Source: Hydractinia symbiolongicarpus (lineage: Eukaryota; Cnidaria; Hydrozoa; Anthoathecata; Hydractiniidae). Taken from it: 64,000 bases of DNA. Positions within the stretch are counted from its first letter, which is position 1; every line of letters starts with the position of its first letter. The notes below the pieces were generated by a model. The model was not told the DNA's origin. It was given only the letters and a program-made list of their open reading frames with translations, and ran no database searches. Below are positions 26,701-39,094 of the stretch, piece by piece. Position numbers and translations under genes: made by a program. The stretch is from contig NC_079887.1 in assembly GCF_029227915.1 (NCBI RefSeq), positions 13,888,001-13,952,000 on the forward strand. The letters are read 5' to 3'.

Positions 26701-27936
26701 TACATAAATAGATTTAATATCACATTTTAGAAAAACACATATTTCGTAAAAATCTTTACAGAATTAGCAATACAAACATTAACCTAGGAGGACAAAATCT
26801 ACTAAGAACTACTCCATCTTTATTATATTTGACAACAACTGTTAAAAGTGGTTAAAAGCTATTGTCCTATAATGTCCTGCTTGTGATTGAAAATTTATCC
26901 TTTATTCCTTTCTTGTTAGAGTGAAGCGTGAGACCTAATGTGAGCACATTTCTTATTTAGGTTTAAGCCTACAAGAAGAAGTGTTGGTGCGATTGTGGCG
27001 CTTCATATATTCAATTGGACCTGGTGCTGGAATGAAAAGCATTTTAAACTTCATCAATGAAAACAGCCAGACGTTACCTAAACCTTTGTCATCTTTGTTG
27101 ATCCTGTTTTGTGAATGCTCAGCCCAGTTAATACCGTAAGTTGGAGTGTTGACAAGCTTCCCAATGTATATGGTAACCAAATTTGACAGGCTGACTGTTT
27201 TTACTTGATTAACATTAACACAACAACTTGGATTTTTTATTCTTGTTTTCTTTAACTTGTATCAAAAAGGTAAATCAAGCAAGGTAATTTACTTTATTTT
27301 ACAAGCATATCTAAAAATATTTGAGCGACACCTTCTAGTTAAAGATGTTTTGAATTCACTATCAAGAAAGTTTTTTCTAGTGAAAGGAATCCGTTTATGA
27401 AAACTTCCTTTTTAATTCTATTTGTATTGTCTGATACGAATTCATTTTCTTCTCTATGTATTAATCACAAAAATTATAAAGACATTAAAAGACAGTCTAT
27501 AAGCATAAAATTTAATGCGTACTAAAATTGTGTTTTGAAGATACTTAGTAATACTTTTTTTTTCAAACAGTATCCTGGACGATATTGAGTTGTATGAAAC
27601 ACAAAAACCATACACATGTGATGACTTGGTACAGATGTCGGCTTTCTTAAATTCGCTCGTCTTCAGATTAATATGGAACGAACCAGGTAGGGACTTATAC
27701 TGCAAATCAGTATCAGCTGACATCAGATGTAATGGTACTGTTACTCATTCAACTTAACTATTTTTTGTTGATCAATAGATCCATCAATGCCAAAGGAAGT
27801 TGAAAAGGATTATACAGTTCGTAACTCCGCATTAGAATTGCTACTGTTGTTGTATGATCGCGATTGTCGGAGACAGTTTACACCGCCTAATCATTGGCTA
27901 ATCAAGTAAATGTTTTTGTTGTTGTTGCTGTTGTTA

Positions 27937-27979
<43 letters not shown>

Positions 27980-28054
27980 GCTGTTGTTACGTTGTTGTTG
28001 TTGTTGTGATTGTTGTGATTGTTGTGATTGTTGTGATTGTTGTTTAAGTTGTGG

Positions 28055-28086
<32 letters not shown>

Positions 28087-31000
28087 ATCTACAACTATTA
28101 TTTTTCACTCTTCTGTTGACAAAACTACATGTGTAGACTCGTGCTAATTTGACCCTTTAAAAGACAGATTTGGATGAAATAACAGTTTTTCTCGTACGTG
28201 ATGTATGCTGGTGTAAGCGTTTTTCATTTGTAACACATGCTTTGTGTTTTCTAGAGAAATAAAAGTGTCCCAATTTCAAACTGAATTAAAAGAGAAGAAG
28301 CCAAGAGCTCTTACAATATTTGGTTTCATTCCTCACGTCATTCCACACATGGAAGTGAGTATTACGTTGTCTTCTTTTGTCATATCCGTGTTTCTGTAGG
28401 ACTTTGTAGACCAGATATGAAGAATTAGGAATATAAGGCTTTGTATAACCTTGACACTTGAAATTTCTTTATACGGTTCCCTCTTTCAAATTTACGCGGG
28501 ATTATAAAATGATTCTTGTTTATGTGTAATATTGCAGAACACATAAAGTTCTAAGAAGGATCTAAAATTTGACCTATTTGGTTGACCTTACAATTTTTGC
28601 TTAAACTCAATGAACTGGTTTGCTATTTTATTTCAAATTAAGAATCTGTGTTGTTGTTGTCAAGGAATATATCTTCTGGCTTCACGTTTCTCTAAAGATC
28701 TATCTACAATCTTGGATAAAAAATGTATATAAAATTCAAATTTTTGTACTATTCTTTAAAATGTACATATAATATAAAGTTGTTAAATGTTATCCTTGCA
28801 GAAACGTAGACCAGGTAAAGAAAACACAGTGAAAACGCACTCAATGCATTCTAGCGTGTGCAATGCAACACAATCGATATTACGACCTGTGAAAGCATGG
28901 GAAAGGACTATTCTGAGTTGACATCGTTTTCCATGCGAGTCTAATCTAGTTCACTGTAAACTTCGGCAGGTTTAAAATATGCGTGTTATATCTTTTTTAT
29001 CCGAGTATGTATTCTATACGATTACATACTTAAAACAAACGTTAAAATTTACCCCTTCAAGATATTTACATGTGCAGGGTCACACACAAAATCCACCAGT
29101 CGAAAATGACCAGGAATATTATTCCGCATCATCATTTATAATCCCTTCTAATGTGTGTGTGTTTTTTAGGTTTTCTGTTTATTACGGTCTCCGCTTTTTT
29201 TCCTTATATTTAGAAAGTCAAATTTTTAATTTTTTTTCAGAGAGTAAAGATATTTCATCGTCTTGTGAGTGCTGACAAAAGGTCACTTGGTATCGATAAA
29301 GATTCACGAGCCTCGGCGCTAGTTTCCATCAAAAGATCTCGCTTACTCGAGGTAAGTAACAATTCATCTTGCCTTGATTAACTTATCAAAAAAGAATTTT
29401 ATTTTGACTGTGTGCCATACTCTTGGTATCAATGCCGCAGATATAAAAACCTTGTGCGCAATGTCTTTTTAACGTCCTATTTTTATTTTAAAAAACTGAA
29501 AAATATGAATGTAAAACCTCACCCTAGTTTTCTTTGCTTAACAACCTGCTATTCGATCTGGCAGCCTCATTTGTAAGATGTATTACATGCTATTTTGTAA
29601 ATTTGATTTTGAAGAAATTTTAAAGAAAAAGAAAATGAACAGGTTTCCCTGATTATGCCTTAAATTAGCATCGTCTTCATAAATTTACGAATGTCTGCTC
29701 TCCAGCGCAGTGCTTTTATGATGCAAGACCCTTGTGAAGCTACTCTACTGGAGATGTACTTTTTTTCTCCATCTTTTTATTTCTTTGCTATTCATTTTGC
29801 CCCTCTTTTTATTTTTTTTAAAAGTTATGTAATGGATCCAAAAATAACGACACTAATTTTTTTGGTAAATTTGTAGAGACCGCAGCTTGTTTAATTTTGA
29901 AAAAACAAATCAGTCAATAAAAAAGGTGTGTGGTAATTGCACCTGTGATCATAAAAAAATAGTGTTGTATAATATATATTGTATAATATATATAAGGAAA
30001 CTATTTTAATAGTTGTTAATTAATTATAAGTTAGTTGTGCTAACTAATTATTGGACATGATCATTGTCTGTCATGCTAGTATTGTTCACCTCCAAAGTTT
30101 CTTCAACCCATAGATTCAGAAATAAATAATTGATAAAGTGATCCCCCTTCTTGTAAATTGTCAAGTTTTTAAAAATAATCCCAGAGTCTAGAAGTGCTGC
30201 TAACTGCAGTGTCGTTTCGTAAGGCTATTTGATGCTTTTGAATTCAAAAAATTTTCAACTGATCGAATATTGATTTGGTTTGGATGTTAATGTTAGTTTC
30301 TTGTTGTTATCTATGCTATATTTATTTATTTATATATTATATATATATTTTTTTTATATGTATATATTATAGGATGGGTATGAGCAGTTGAGTCGATGCT
30401 CAGGCAGCCAATTGAAAGGTATCGTTAGAGTGAAGTTTATAAATGACCAGGTTCGTAGTTTGTTTTTGTTTTGTTTGTTTGTTTGTTTTTGTTTTGTTTT
30501 TGTTTGTTGAATACCTGCTGATGTTCACAATTACATTTTCTCAAACTTGTGGAGTTCTATCCTTTAAGATAAGACAATAAATTGAGTCTTATTTAATCAC
30601 TGTGTATTTCAGGGTCTTGATGAAGCTGGCATTGATCAAGATGGAGTTTTTAAAGAATTTCTTGAAGATGTCATCTCACATGCTTTTGACCCACAGTTGA
30701 ATTTATTCAAGGTATAATACTCGTCTATGCGCCTCTCCGTCTCTACGTCTGTCTGTCTGTCTTTTATTTGTTTGTTTGTTTATTTTTTTTATTTTTTGTA
30801 GTTGACAACAGGTGGTGATGAGCAGAGATTGTATCCTTCCCCTACCTCTTTCATCCACGAGAATCATTTGTTATTGTTTGAATTTGTTGGAAAGATGTTG
30901 GCAAAAGCTCTTTATGAGGTGTGTGTCGTTTCTTCAGTGTGTTTCCACAAGCAAAGTGAACCAAGAAGTTGAGGCGACGTCTTTGATTACGACTTTCATT

Positions 31001-34000
31001 AAAACGAAATTGTGAGGATATCAATGTGATGTTGTAATTGTAGAAAAACTTAACAAAATTCGAATTTATTATATCTATCATGTTTAGCGTGCTTTATTTG
31101 TTTACTGTGGCAAATTTTGTAGAAAAAAAATCATTTTTAATTTTTGGACCAGTTTTGGCCTAAAACAGTACCAAGGTTATGTATTTTGTATTTTGTATTT
31201 TGTTGACAAAAACCCACGATTTTTACGTCACCGTGGTTTTAAGCATCCCTTTTTTGTTTACTATGTCAAAGTCAAATCCAGCGTTTGTACGGAGTACAAA
31301 CGAGGTATTTGAAAGTGTGGCAAAAAAGGATCTTACCATGACCGCAGACTGATTTTTTCTTTTAACAGTTATATCTTTTTTATTCATTCATGTATCTAAA
31401 TTCATGTGTCTCTCAAAACCTATCAGTAAAAATCATTTGAAGTTGACAATTATGAAAAGATTCAATAAACTCAGTAAACGAAGTTTGTTGCAATATTCAA
31501 AATTGGCAACATTACGAAATTACAGAGACTTATCTATGCATTAGAGGTGTATAGAGAGAGAAAGTTCTAAAAATATCAGGTATTTTTAGGCACATTTGGT
31601 CGCTATGAAAGGCAGACAAAGTAGATAAATAGAATTAGCATAGGCAAAATCTAATTTGCTAGAACTTTTTCTCTATCAATTTGTTGTAAATATTTAACAT
31701 TGCTTTTTTGATAGGTTCCATATATTTTTTAACAACAACAAAAATATGAATTCATTTTAATAGGGTGTTTGCGTTACATATCCGTTACATACAGATAATA
31801 GCTTAACCTCGAAATAATAGAAGGTTACCCCCAAAATAAAAAGGTTGGGGTTTCTAATAATAGGGGGCTGTTTTGAAAAATAGAGAGGTTCTGACCCCTT
31901 TGCCAACTATGACCTCGCATTTTTACAGATCGAAAATGGGTTTTAGGATAAGGTCAGAAAAATTCATTTCATTTAGGAACACAACGTGACTGTGCTACCA
32001 TGTTGATTTTTTTACCTTTTTTTGTGTTTTTACTACTTTCTAGGGTATTTTAGTCGATGTACCGTTCGCTTCGTTTTTTCTTAACAATTTATTGCAACGC
32101 CAGCATTCTATTCTGTACAGTTCCATCGACGAGCTGCCATCTTTAGATCCTGAAATGTATAAAAATTTAAATTTTATCAAGGTATTATGTTTTAGACTCT
32201 TATTTAATATTTCTAATTTTATATTACATACTTGTTTCCATTTGTTTATTTCTGTCTCCATTCTATTGATTCGTCTCGCCTCCCATTAAAAAACATCCCA
32301 TCGCATCCTTCCATTTCTTTAATATTTTTTGTACAAAGGCTGCTTTGGTTTAGATGTATGTTTCATTTTTAGAGCTATGAAGGCGATGTTTCAGATTTAG
32401 CGTTGGTGTTTGCTTTCGATGAAGACGTACTTGGTCAAGTAAGTCCATTCTCCTACTTTTATTGAGTTTGAAAGAGAGTTTCCTTTTTGTTTGCCAGGGC
32501 GTTTCTTTTTTTCGTGGAAGAACGTTTCTTTACTTCATTTCCTTCGATGTATTTTTGTGACTGTTTGCTCGATGGAACCAGACTATGCCTATTCATAAAC
32601 AAGGAATAATGAATATTTATTTTTGAAATTTTTATTGTTTTTTAATTTAAAAAAGCTGACTTGAAAAGTTGTGAAGCATTAACTACAACATAAATTTTTA
32701 AACATCAGGTTAAGAATATGATTTCCTTCACTAGCTACCTACCAGAAAGTGTATAACGAAGGTTGATGTATTTTCTTCGTATTTCTTTAGCTGGTTACAC
32801 ATGACCTGAAACCTGGTGGCCGAGCCATTCAAGTCAACAACTCAAACAGGTGATTTTCTCTTTTGTTGTTTTTGGCACATTCTTTAAAGAAATCCCGCTT
32901 TTTTCCCATATTCCGGTTTGAAAGTGTAAGCGATTTATGTTTTTTACTTGAATCAAGATGCTGTAGTTGCTGCGTTTGATTTCTTTTATTTCTGTGCAGA
33001 ATTGTAAAATGTATGACCAGGGCACGAGCTTGGCTCTTTGATGTTACATCTCTTATAACTTACTCACGAATTATTAGATAATTATAATTACTAGTCGTTA
33101 ACCCAAAAATATAATTACGGGTTCGCCTTTTAGCAAAATTGTTGCTCTGCTGGTGACCTGAAACGCAGCCATTTTGAACACGAAGGCCCGTCGAAATAAG
33201 TGGAAAAAAATAAATCGCATTTGTTTATCGTGTGTCCGTAGCACGACTTTTTTCTTGCACACTGACAAATGCGGGTATTTTTAGTACAGAAAACACTATT
33301 CCTTTTTGTTTGTTGTTTACCTACTTCTTTATTTCAGACTTTTTAGGGTTTTATATAAAGGGTGCTAAAATCCATTTAGCAAAAGCACACAATTGTTGGA
33401 ATAAACAATGACATATTCTTTTATTATTGTTTTAGATTGACCTATATTCATCTGATGGCGCGATATCGTATTCACATTCAAATTAAAGAACAAAGTTCGG
33501 CATTTAAATGTGGTTTTCATTCAATTATCTCACCAGAATGGCTGTCGGTATTTTCAGGACCAGAACTTCAGCGTCTTATATCAGGGTCTGCGGAAACGTT
33601 GGATCTATCTGATTTAAGGTGTGGCTTTGCTTGCTTTTGCGTATTTTTTCATGCCACGACTTGTGGACAACCTTGCGTTTTTACAATTTTGGAGTACTCA
33701 GGGACCTGGAAAAGTTGGAAAAATTTTCTGTACATCCAAGAATTTTTAAGTAGTGCTTTTTAATTATTATTGAATCGAAAAAAAAATATGAATGTGTTAT
33801 AGCATAATTTTTTGGACTTAACTTCAGTCCAGTTAGACTTTTTTGGACTTAACTTCAGTTCAGTCTTCAGTTACAAGGGCCCCTGTAAAATCCAGGGGCC
33901 CTTTCTGATGAAAATTTGGCGGTCAGCTTGGACCATGTTCATTTATTCCGTATTTCTTCATTTTTATTCTCTTTATTTTTTTCTCTTTGCCTAGAAATTT

Positions 34001-35071
34001 CACTTTTCGCTCGCGCATTTATCAAATCGTTTATATATCTTTATTTTACTTCATATAGAAACAATACTCAATATTATGGAGGTTACCATGCTGGCCATCA
34101 AACTATATCGTGGCTTTGGGACATATTGAACAATGACTTTAGTTTGGCTGAGAAAAAGCTTTTCTTAAAGGTACGTCTAACCATTTACCCCCTCTTTATC
34201 TACAAGACACCAGCCTCTCAAATCTAGCAAATGGCTCACTGGACTAGAAAAACAACCTAAAAAAAACTACTACTACTACTACTAATACTAGTAATACTAC
34301 TGCTAATTCTAATACTACTAATAATAAATGCATTTGTTTGGCTATTTCTATAAAGACAAACAACCTGAATGACGGGTTTTAATTCAAACTTCAGGTTCAT
34401 GAAACCACTTGTTAAATCGTTTATATATTTATGTTGTTCTTTAGTTCGTAACGAGTTGCTCGAATCCACCGCTGTTGGGATTCAAACATTTAGAGCCACA
34501 ATTTTCGATACGCTTCGTGGACTGCTCCGAGGATGAGGTAGAAATGACGTTCGTTATTTTTTGACGGAGATAAACCCTTATCTCCATTAATCGTATTCTA
34601 TAAGAACCAAATTTGACTTTCACTTTATGTTTTTGTTTATTTCTTAATTTAGAAATGTTATTGAATAATATTGAAATGTTTTTCTTGTCTCTTATACTTT
34701 ATTAGAAGAATTACCTTGGTTTCTTAACAAGTTCTTAAATTTTAGGTAATATCAAGGCCATATCGTGTTTTTATAAAACAATTCCCATAAAAAGAACTTA
34801 GCATAAATACCCAAACCAGCCTATTTAATTTTGCAATCCGGTTGGGTTTTCATTGCAATTTTATTTCTTTCAGGATGTTGGCGATTCAGTGGGCAGTGTT
34901 GTTCGTGGTCTGTTTAACGTTCGTAAACGCAATTCATCGTCAGTAGCTCGTTTGCCAACCGCCTCAACGTGTTTTAACTTGTTAAAACTTCCTAGTTACA
35001 AAAAGAAAACTATTTTGAGGGACAAATTAAAGTATGCTATCAAATCCGAGTCTGGGTTTGAGCTTTCGTAA
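11737..35071 (+). CDS. UBE3B: UBE3B, HECT-type E3 ubiquitin-protein ligase
   Basis: Coding exons: 11737-11856, 12247-12296, 12659-12711, 13845-13909, 14386-14445, 15989-16093, 16867-16914, 17452-17503, 18780-18865, 19685-19767, 20531-20639, 20753-20873, 22240-22274, 22525-22554, 22670-22782, 22970-23100, 23283-23441, 26961-27135, 27571-27686, 27779-27905, 28255-28354, 29241-29351, 30373-30450, 30613-30711, 30802-30918, 32044-32181, 32373-32438, 32791-32849, 33436-33618, 34059-34170, 34445-34537, 34874-35071. They sum to 3192 nt (1063 aa, close to the ~1068 of vertebrate UBE3B) with all phases consistent. An IQ motif ([17 protein letters not shown], ~residues 36-52) opens the protein; calmodulin binding there is family knowledge. 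The HECT domain runs from about residue 700, with the catalytic Cys in [13 protein letters not shown] at ~1031 and the C-terminus GFELS. HECT ligases take ubiquitin from an E2 onto that Cys and pass it to substrates. A second ATG at codon 4 (MYEMFG) could be the true start. Nothing is missing or broken. Confidence 0.96.
13427..13782. mobile_element. MITE family A, copy 1 (in UBE3B intron 3)
   Basis: A 356-bp element with inverted ends: TAGGCCTATCAATA at the left and TATTGATAGGCCTG at the right. It is closely similar along its whole length to 39095-39445. The CAGG-type ends hint at a hAT-like element, but no clean 8-bp target duplication is visible, so the superfamily is uncertain. The 63-codon minus ORF inside is part of the repeat and not a gene. 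Confidence 0.8.
15515..15810 (+). mobile_element. tRNA-derived SINE (in UBE3B intron 5)
   Basis: The head carries pol III-type promoter boxes: a box A-like GGTAGCCGTATTGTAGAG at 15521-15538 and a box B-like GGGTTTAAACCCC about 30 bp further on. A ~200-bp body follows. The end motif CCTGGAAAATAATACA is shared with the SINEs at 8818-9060 and 58340-58510. The tRNA-like part does not fold into a full cloverleaf, so this is a SINE and not a tRNA gene. Confidence 0.65.
17508..17812 (-). mobile_element. Retroposed element with 14-bp target duplication, beside UBE3B exon 8
   Basis: AAATTACTATATTT occurs at 17508-17521 and 17799-17812. Between them lies ~280 bp starting with a run of about 19 T. A poly-T at the left means a poly-A tailed element inserted in minus orientation. 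No protein is encoded; it may be a SINE or the 3' end of a LINE. The insertion begins only ~4 bp past the donor GT of UBE3B exon 8 (exon end 17503). Confidence 0.8.
18465..18507. mobile_element. MITE family A, end fragment
   Basis: About 43 bp resembling the right end of MITE family A, with TTGCATGCCCAAGAG and the terminal ACTGATAGGCCTAG. The rest of the element is not recognisable beside it. Confidence 0.5.
19285..19430 (-). repeat. Dispersed repeat family C, copy 1
   Basis: Contains ACTAGTCAGTGACTCGTGG at one end and a CAGACAGAC tract followed by TACGGGTATTAT at the other. In reverse, these match the two ends of 21920-22110. It lies in UBE3B intron 9 (between exons 9 and 10). Confidence 0.55.
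21920..22115 (+). repeat. Dispersed repeat family C, copy 2
   Basis: Begins with AATAATAGCCGTATTTTGTC and a (CTGT)n tract. It ends in GGGCGAACCCGTGGATTTTC and GGGCTAACAAGTAGTCTAT. A GCC(A/G)TATT start recurs at 22105 with a following AAAATGGCTGCAC, and again at 45920. No coding potential. It lies in UBE3B intron 12. Confidence 0.55.
23740..24204 (-). CDS. Unrecognised 154-residue ORF nested in UBE3B intron 17
   Basis: A single open frame from an ATG with A at -3 to a stop at 23740, antisense inside the 3.5-kb intron 17 of UBE3B. Composition is ordinary for a soluble protein, with no low-complexity runs. It is rich in charged residues and has Cys/Met-containing stretches such as [17 protein letters not shown] and [19 protein letters not shown] recognise no domain. 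A splice acceptor-like TCTTATTTTTAG lies 10 bp before the ATG on that strand, so an upstream exon is possible. It is much longer than other chance ORFs in this AT-rich window, which argues for real coding, but there is no homology support. It could also be an old retrocopy. Confidence 0.42.
   Translation of the reverse strand: MSINKQNQDGLKLSFKECFKSNKWQNAILFAVLKTHERIPHVEDANSNVIHDELESSRQQTNKIQCSNSMPMQRCDEHDTLTELVQQHCLENDIEQPSLVSMLYYIIHNKMIVRKNPTERRSAICEDSMLDRDIIYLILKKYRLEETLLKYSLE
25607..26608. repeat. Pair of ~70-bp direct repeats in UBE3B intron 17
   Basis: A segment at about 25607-25676 (AATATTAAATAAGTGATTCC ... GAAATTTGACATAA ... ATTACTGCTAATACAG) recurs at about 26541-26608 in the same orientation with scattered differences. 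The ~860 bp between them shows no other match. Both may be ends of one larger old insertion or two copies of a small repeat. Confidence 0.5.
27911..28085. repeat. (TTG)n microsatellite
   Basis: About 175 bp of TTG/GTT triplets with interruptions (TGTGAT units in the middle), starting a few bases after the donor of UBE3B exon 20 (exon end 27905). The poly-Leu/Cys reading frame across it is an artefact of the repeat. Confidence 0.92.
33085..33290 (-). repeat. Dispersed repeat family C, copy 3
   Basis: ACTAGTCGTTAACCCA and ACGGGTTCGCC near 33090-33132 match, in reverse, the right end of 21920-22115. The other end is degenerate. It lies in UBE3B intron 28. Confidence 0.45.
34261..34325. repeat. 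(ACT)n microsatellite
   Basis: Interrupted ACT/AAT triplets within UBE3B intron 30. No other feature. Confidence 0.8.
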
Positions 35072-36215
35072 TATTTTTATTTCCGGCTGCTGCGTTTCTT
35101 CCTGAACATGGAAATGTTGTCGACAATAACATGGAAAAGTATTAGCGAAAATATAGTGACAAATTGACGGTTTTTCAATACAGCTGAATATCGACGACTT
35201 AACATCGTAAAATGGACGGCTATATATTGAAGCACAACAAAGTATAAATATAAAATAATATGTTGCCGCGTTATAGCAGCGAATAACAAACCTGGTTACA
35301 AGATTTTGTATACATGTCTTCTTGAAGATTCTTATTGTTTTTTGTTATGTTGGAGTGTGACTGGCTTTGTTTGTGTTAATATTTTTGGAATTTAACCCTG
35401 TTTTCATCTTAATTTTCTTCCCTAGTTTTTATTGTCACCAGCTGGAAATTGTGACTCCCTTTGAACAGTTTTTACCCGAAAGACTGGGAACTATATTGCT
35501 AACTGTACATTGTTTACTGTATCCATATAAGAGCATCCAGATGATTTCAAGACAAAATTCGCTTATTTGCTTTTATTTGCGAAAAAACTAAAACAAAGCA
35601 AACTTTATATTTCCGCGAATCATCGTGCTTTGTTTCGCATTTCATATGACGCAGAGAATAACGAAAATTCATTTTCAACTGGAAATATGCGCCATATTTA
35701 ATTACTACATTACGTCATTGTTGAATAACACATTCGTCAGCAAAATATATGTTTTTTTCACACGTACCAATCTTTCTTCCATACTCCTTTTAACAAAAAG
35801 GTCGTACTTCTTTCTTGTGTTTGTTTTTATTCTTTCGATGTTTTTTTAATGAATTTTATTTTATTAAAGATTGTAAAAAGATTAAGAATGTAATTTTCTA
35901 TTTATTCATTAAAAACATCTTTAAACATTATATAACATTGTTTATTTTTTCATTTCTATTGACACAACATTTGTCAGTTTCGTGTCAATCATGTCAACCC
36001 TAATATTGTCATCAATTTACATGTATATACCCTGTCTGAAAACAACCTTAATCTTCACCCCCTTTTTAGTAGGGGATAATTAGGTTAGCGACAACCTCCT
36101 CCACAGGGCTGGTTATGTTTTTGTATTCGGGACGGGAAAGTTATTGACGAACAGTGTCAACTTTGAGGACCTTCAAGTCAGCATCAGGTGTACAATAACC
36201 CTAAGAACGAGCTTT
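35072..36215. other. UBE3B 3' flank without a recognised gene
   Basis: Should contain the UBE3B 3' UTR, but no consensus AATAAA stands out close to the stop. The ORFs here (35367-36003) are T-rich and look like chance. Confidence 0.4.
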
Positions 36216-36315
36216 AACCTCGTTCCCAGGGCATTTTGCATTGTTGATGAAGTTGTTTGTTGTTGGCCATTTCGTAATAACAGCTCAGGGGCCACAAGAC
36301 CCTGTGGACGAGGTT
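36216..36315. mobile_element. MITE family B, 100-bp copy
   Basis: Inverted ends AACCTCGTTCCCAGGGC at the left and CCCTGTGGACGAGGTT at the right, with no coding content. Related inverted ends occur at about 36450-36520, 52896-52984, 55250-55323 and 61162-61233. Confidence 0.65.
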
Positions 36316-37199
36316 GGATTCTGCTCAAGGATGGAGCGGATCCGATTGTAAAATTATGATTTGTAATCCAAACTGTTGAAATTATTTATCAGAACAAAAG
36401 TTATTTCTGTTTTGTTTTGTCTTTTAGTGGAGATTTAAGTTATGTCGTTTTTGCACCCTCGACGAGGGTTGTTTGTCATCTTTCATATCAAGAAGTCAAA
36501 AACCCTGAGGACGAGTGTAGTCGTTTTCCCTGTTAAACAGCATGGGATCGAGAGCCTAAAATACACAAACGAGGTTGATTTGAAAGCTTGAGCAATTAAC
36601 TGGCATTCTACATTGGTTCCGATTAATTCTAGCAAATTACGTTTTAAATTACATTATTGGGGAAGCTTGTAAACAACTTGTTTATAAGATAGAAAAAAAA
36701 CATTAAAATAAGTATGTGACAGAATAATGAATACCATTTTGATGCAAAATATGTTTGTGCATTTTTGCTTTCCCAGGGCACCCTATGTACTTTTTCCATC
36801 GGAATAGCCGAGTCCAACACTACAACGCGTTTCGGGAAGTTGTAAATCCAGATTGACGGGTTTTTTAACAGTCATGGGAGCTTGCCTAGGACCTGACGTC
36901 ATCCTTAGAGAGTGCATGTAGGGAAATTAAGAATGTCTCGAAATTTCTGTTTGTTACACGTTTCTTGCTCCCCATACATCATACAGGACGTAAATAATAA
37001 TTCAATTAGACGTCATTTTTTGCTGACACAGAACAACAAAGTGTTTTATCATTTAAATGCGCCGTACTTTTTATTCTAGACATTTAAAACTGTCCTCAAG
37101 TGAGTAATGAAAGTTGTCAGTATCAACTCTTCCGCCGTAAATCTGACTCAATTTTGAACGAGATTGAGCTTTTTCTTCAAGAAAAATGTAAATTTTCCC

Positions 37200-37340
37200 G
37201 GGGTTTGAAATCTGAAGTACACCCGAGGTGGTTTTGTTTTGCGCATGCGTTGTTATTTATTTTGGTCTGAACTTCATGTCATGACGAACCGAGAGAGAAG
37301 TTCGAAGAAACTGTTTGGAAATTCAGCTCGTAACACTGGT
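37200..37340 (+). promoter_or_regulatory. Candidate promoter region with an NRF1-like palindrome
   Basis: TGCGCATGCG at 37240-37249 fits the NRF1 recognition core found at many animal promoters, in a locally GC-richer stretch. A GT donor-like CACTGGTATTTTC near 37335 could end a non-coding first exon that splices to the acceptor at 41602 before the TAO kinase ATG. This is inference only; no transcript evidence is available. Confidence 0.22.
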
Positions 37341-38298
37341 ATTTTCTGTATATTCATAGGAAACTTTCATGTTATGTTCTTTTTTAACCTTCAAAGAATT
37401 TCTCCCTAACTAGCTCCTTTATTACATGCGTTTCTTTATCTATATAACTATTTGAAAATCAATGTAAGATTGGTAGGGTGGGATGTAGGCAAATATTCGG
37501 CTTGTTTTGGTTAGCCATAGATAGCTAGCTATATATATTTTTTATTTCCCGTATTTTGTTTGAAATTCTAATTTACAACTGTATTTAGCCAGTACTTTAT
37601 ACCATGTCACAAGCTTCCAAATTTACCTTCCTTGTCTGTTCTTCTTATACCCCCAATTGTATGACACCCTCCTCTGATAATGGAACATCATTAAAAAGCC
37701 TCCTTTAAGATTGCCTTCCCGACAGTTATCTTCATCGCAAACAGAAGAATTGTGGAACTGTTATATTTTTAGATTAGTTGTAGTATAGCATAGCGTTATG
37801 ATTTTGCGTCTGGAGCATTAAGTTTTTATTCGCACACATACACACAGCACAGTCAAAATATGTAAGAAACATACCAAACAAGCAAATTCTATCACTAGCC
37901 TTTTCTGAGAACTCTACGCAATGTCTGTCTTTTCGGCAGAGTTATTTGCAAGCTTTTTAATGTTGAAGAGTGGACAAATCTCCTTCAAAAGGCATGTTTG
38001 ACTCACCCAATACTTGTTGATAGACAAAGTAATGTTGACATAAAGTCTCTGACTTAATAGATCACATAGAGGTCCAAGATACAGCATTGGTGCTTTACTA
38101 CAACCAAAATGTATGTTTTTTTTATTTTTAAAATAGATGCCAATATGCACAAGAATTTGTTTTTTCCACTGACTCAAATGTTTTAAAGGAAAATGCAGGT
38201 ATCAGCCTTCTAGATAAAGTTTCATCATACATTGACTTTGTAATTGTTGATAGATATCACAGAAAAATATTTTGTATAAACAAAGTAAAGTTTTAAAT

Positions 38299-38328
38299 AC
38301 CCCCCCCCCCCCCCCCCCTCTCTCTCTT
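38299..38328. repeat. Poly-C / (CT)n simple repeat
   Basis: A C homopolymer of about 19 bp runs directly into CTCTCTCT. Confidence 0.9.
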
Positions 38329-39094
38329 GTTAATGCCCCTCTCCAATCAAAGCCACCTAAAAATTTTGAAAATTAAATACACAGTAAATTAAAGTATTTA
38401 CTGTGTATAACTTTTCATGTCCTTCTAATACTATATATTATGGTAGGGTGTTAGCTACATCATGCAGGTGTTAGAATACAAATGTTAAAAACCTGTCACT
38501 ATCCTAAATTCCCTGCAGAAAGTAAATTTTGAGTTATTTTCATTTTCACCTTGCTCTTTTAAAAAAAACTCAATTCTTTTTGCCTGGCCACCAAGTTCCT
38601 GTTGACCTTCTGTCCTAGTACTATTATCCACCAGTATGTATGTTTGTTAAAGTTCAGCAAGTGGCTTTTTAGTGTGTGTTCTTTTTGGCTACACACACAT
38701 GCTATATGAAATTAAGGTGCATACAATTGTATGCACATTAAAGCTTTTCTCTGGATCCAATAGTTGCACAAAGGTACTTATCAATAGGTAGAAAATGGTG
38801 ATTTTAGGTTTTCCGTTGTCTTCAAATTTATTTGTTTCTTTTTTATAGATGAACTATCAGTTGATTTCGTGTTTGTCTTAAATTTTTATTGTTTCATTGT
38901 TTATGCATAGGTGTATATTGATGCTAAAAAGTGTTTTTTTATAAACAGTCTAATATTTCAGTACAGATCTATATCTAGAAAGTTTATTTGGTCTTGTATG
39001 GGGGAATAATGAAGGTGTTAGGCAACAGAACTAGAACAACCCCTGATTAGCTAATAGTTTCCATTCGCATCCTTATCTGCGTTTGTCACAGATC

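Larger units (their letters stand above)
36316..39094. other. Intergenic region between UBE3B and the TAO kinase
   Basis: No coding exon is supported. A second, imperfect family B-like inverted repeat is at about 36450-36520 (CCCTCGACGAGGG ... CCCTGAGGACGAG). A short stretch around 37200-37340 has higher GC and includes TGCGCATGCG (37240-37249). A ~19-bp C run followed by CT repeats sits at 38300-38328. Confidence 0.4.

Noticed and set aside
27894-28136. 80-codon ORF rich in Leu and Cys
   Set aside because: It is the translation of the (TTG)n microsatellite in a UBE3B intron.
28801-28814. Possible 13-nt UBE3B micro-exon (AG|AAACGTAGACCAG|GT)
   Set aside because: Including it breaks the frame; joining 28354 to 29241 directly matches the UBE3B pattern PHVIPH..RV..F.
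36144-36359. 71-codon plus ORF
   Set aside because: It runs across a family B inverted repeat and has no conserved feature.
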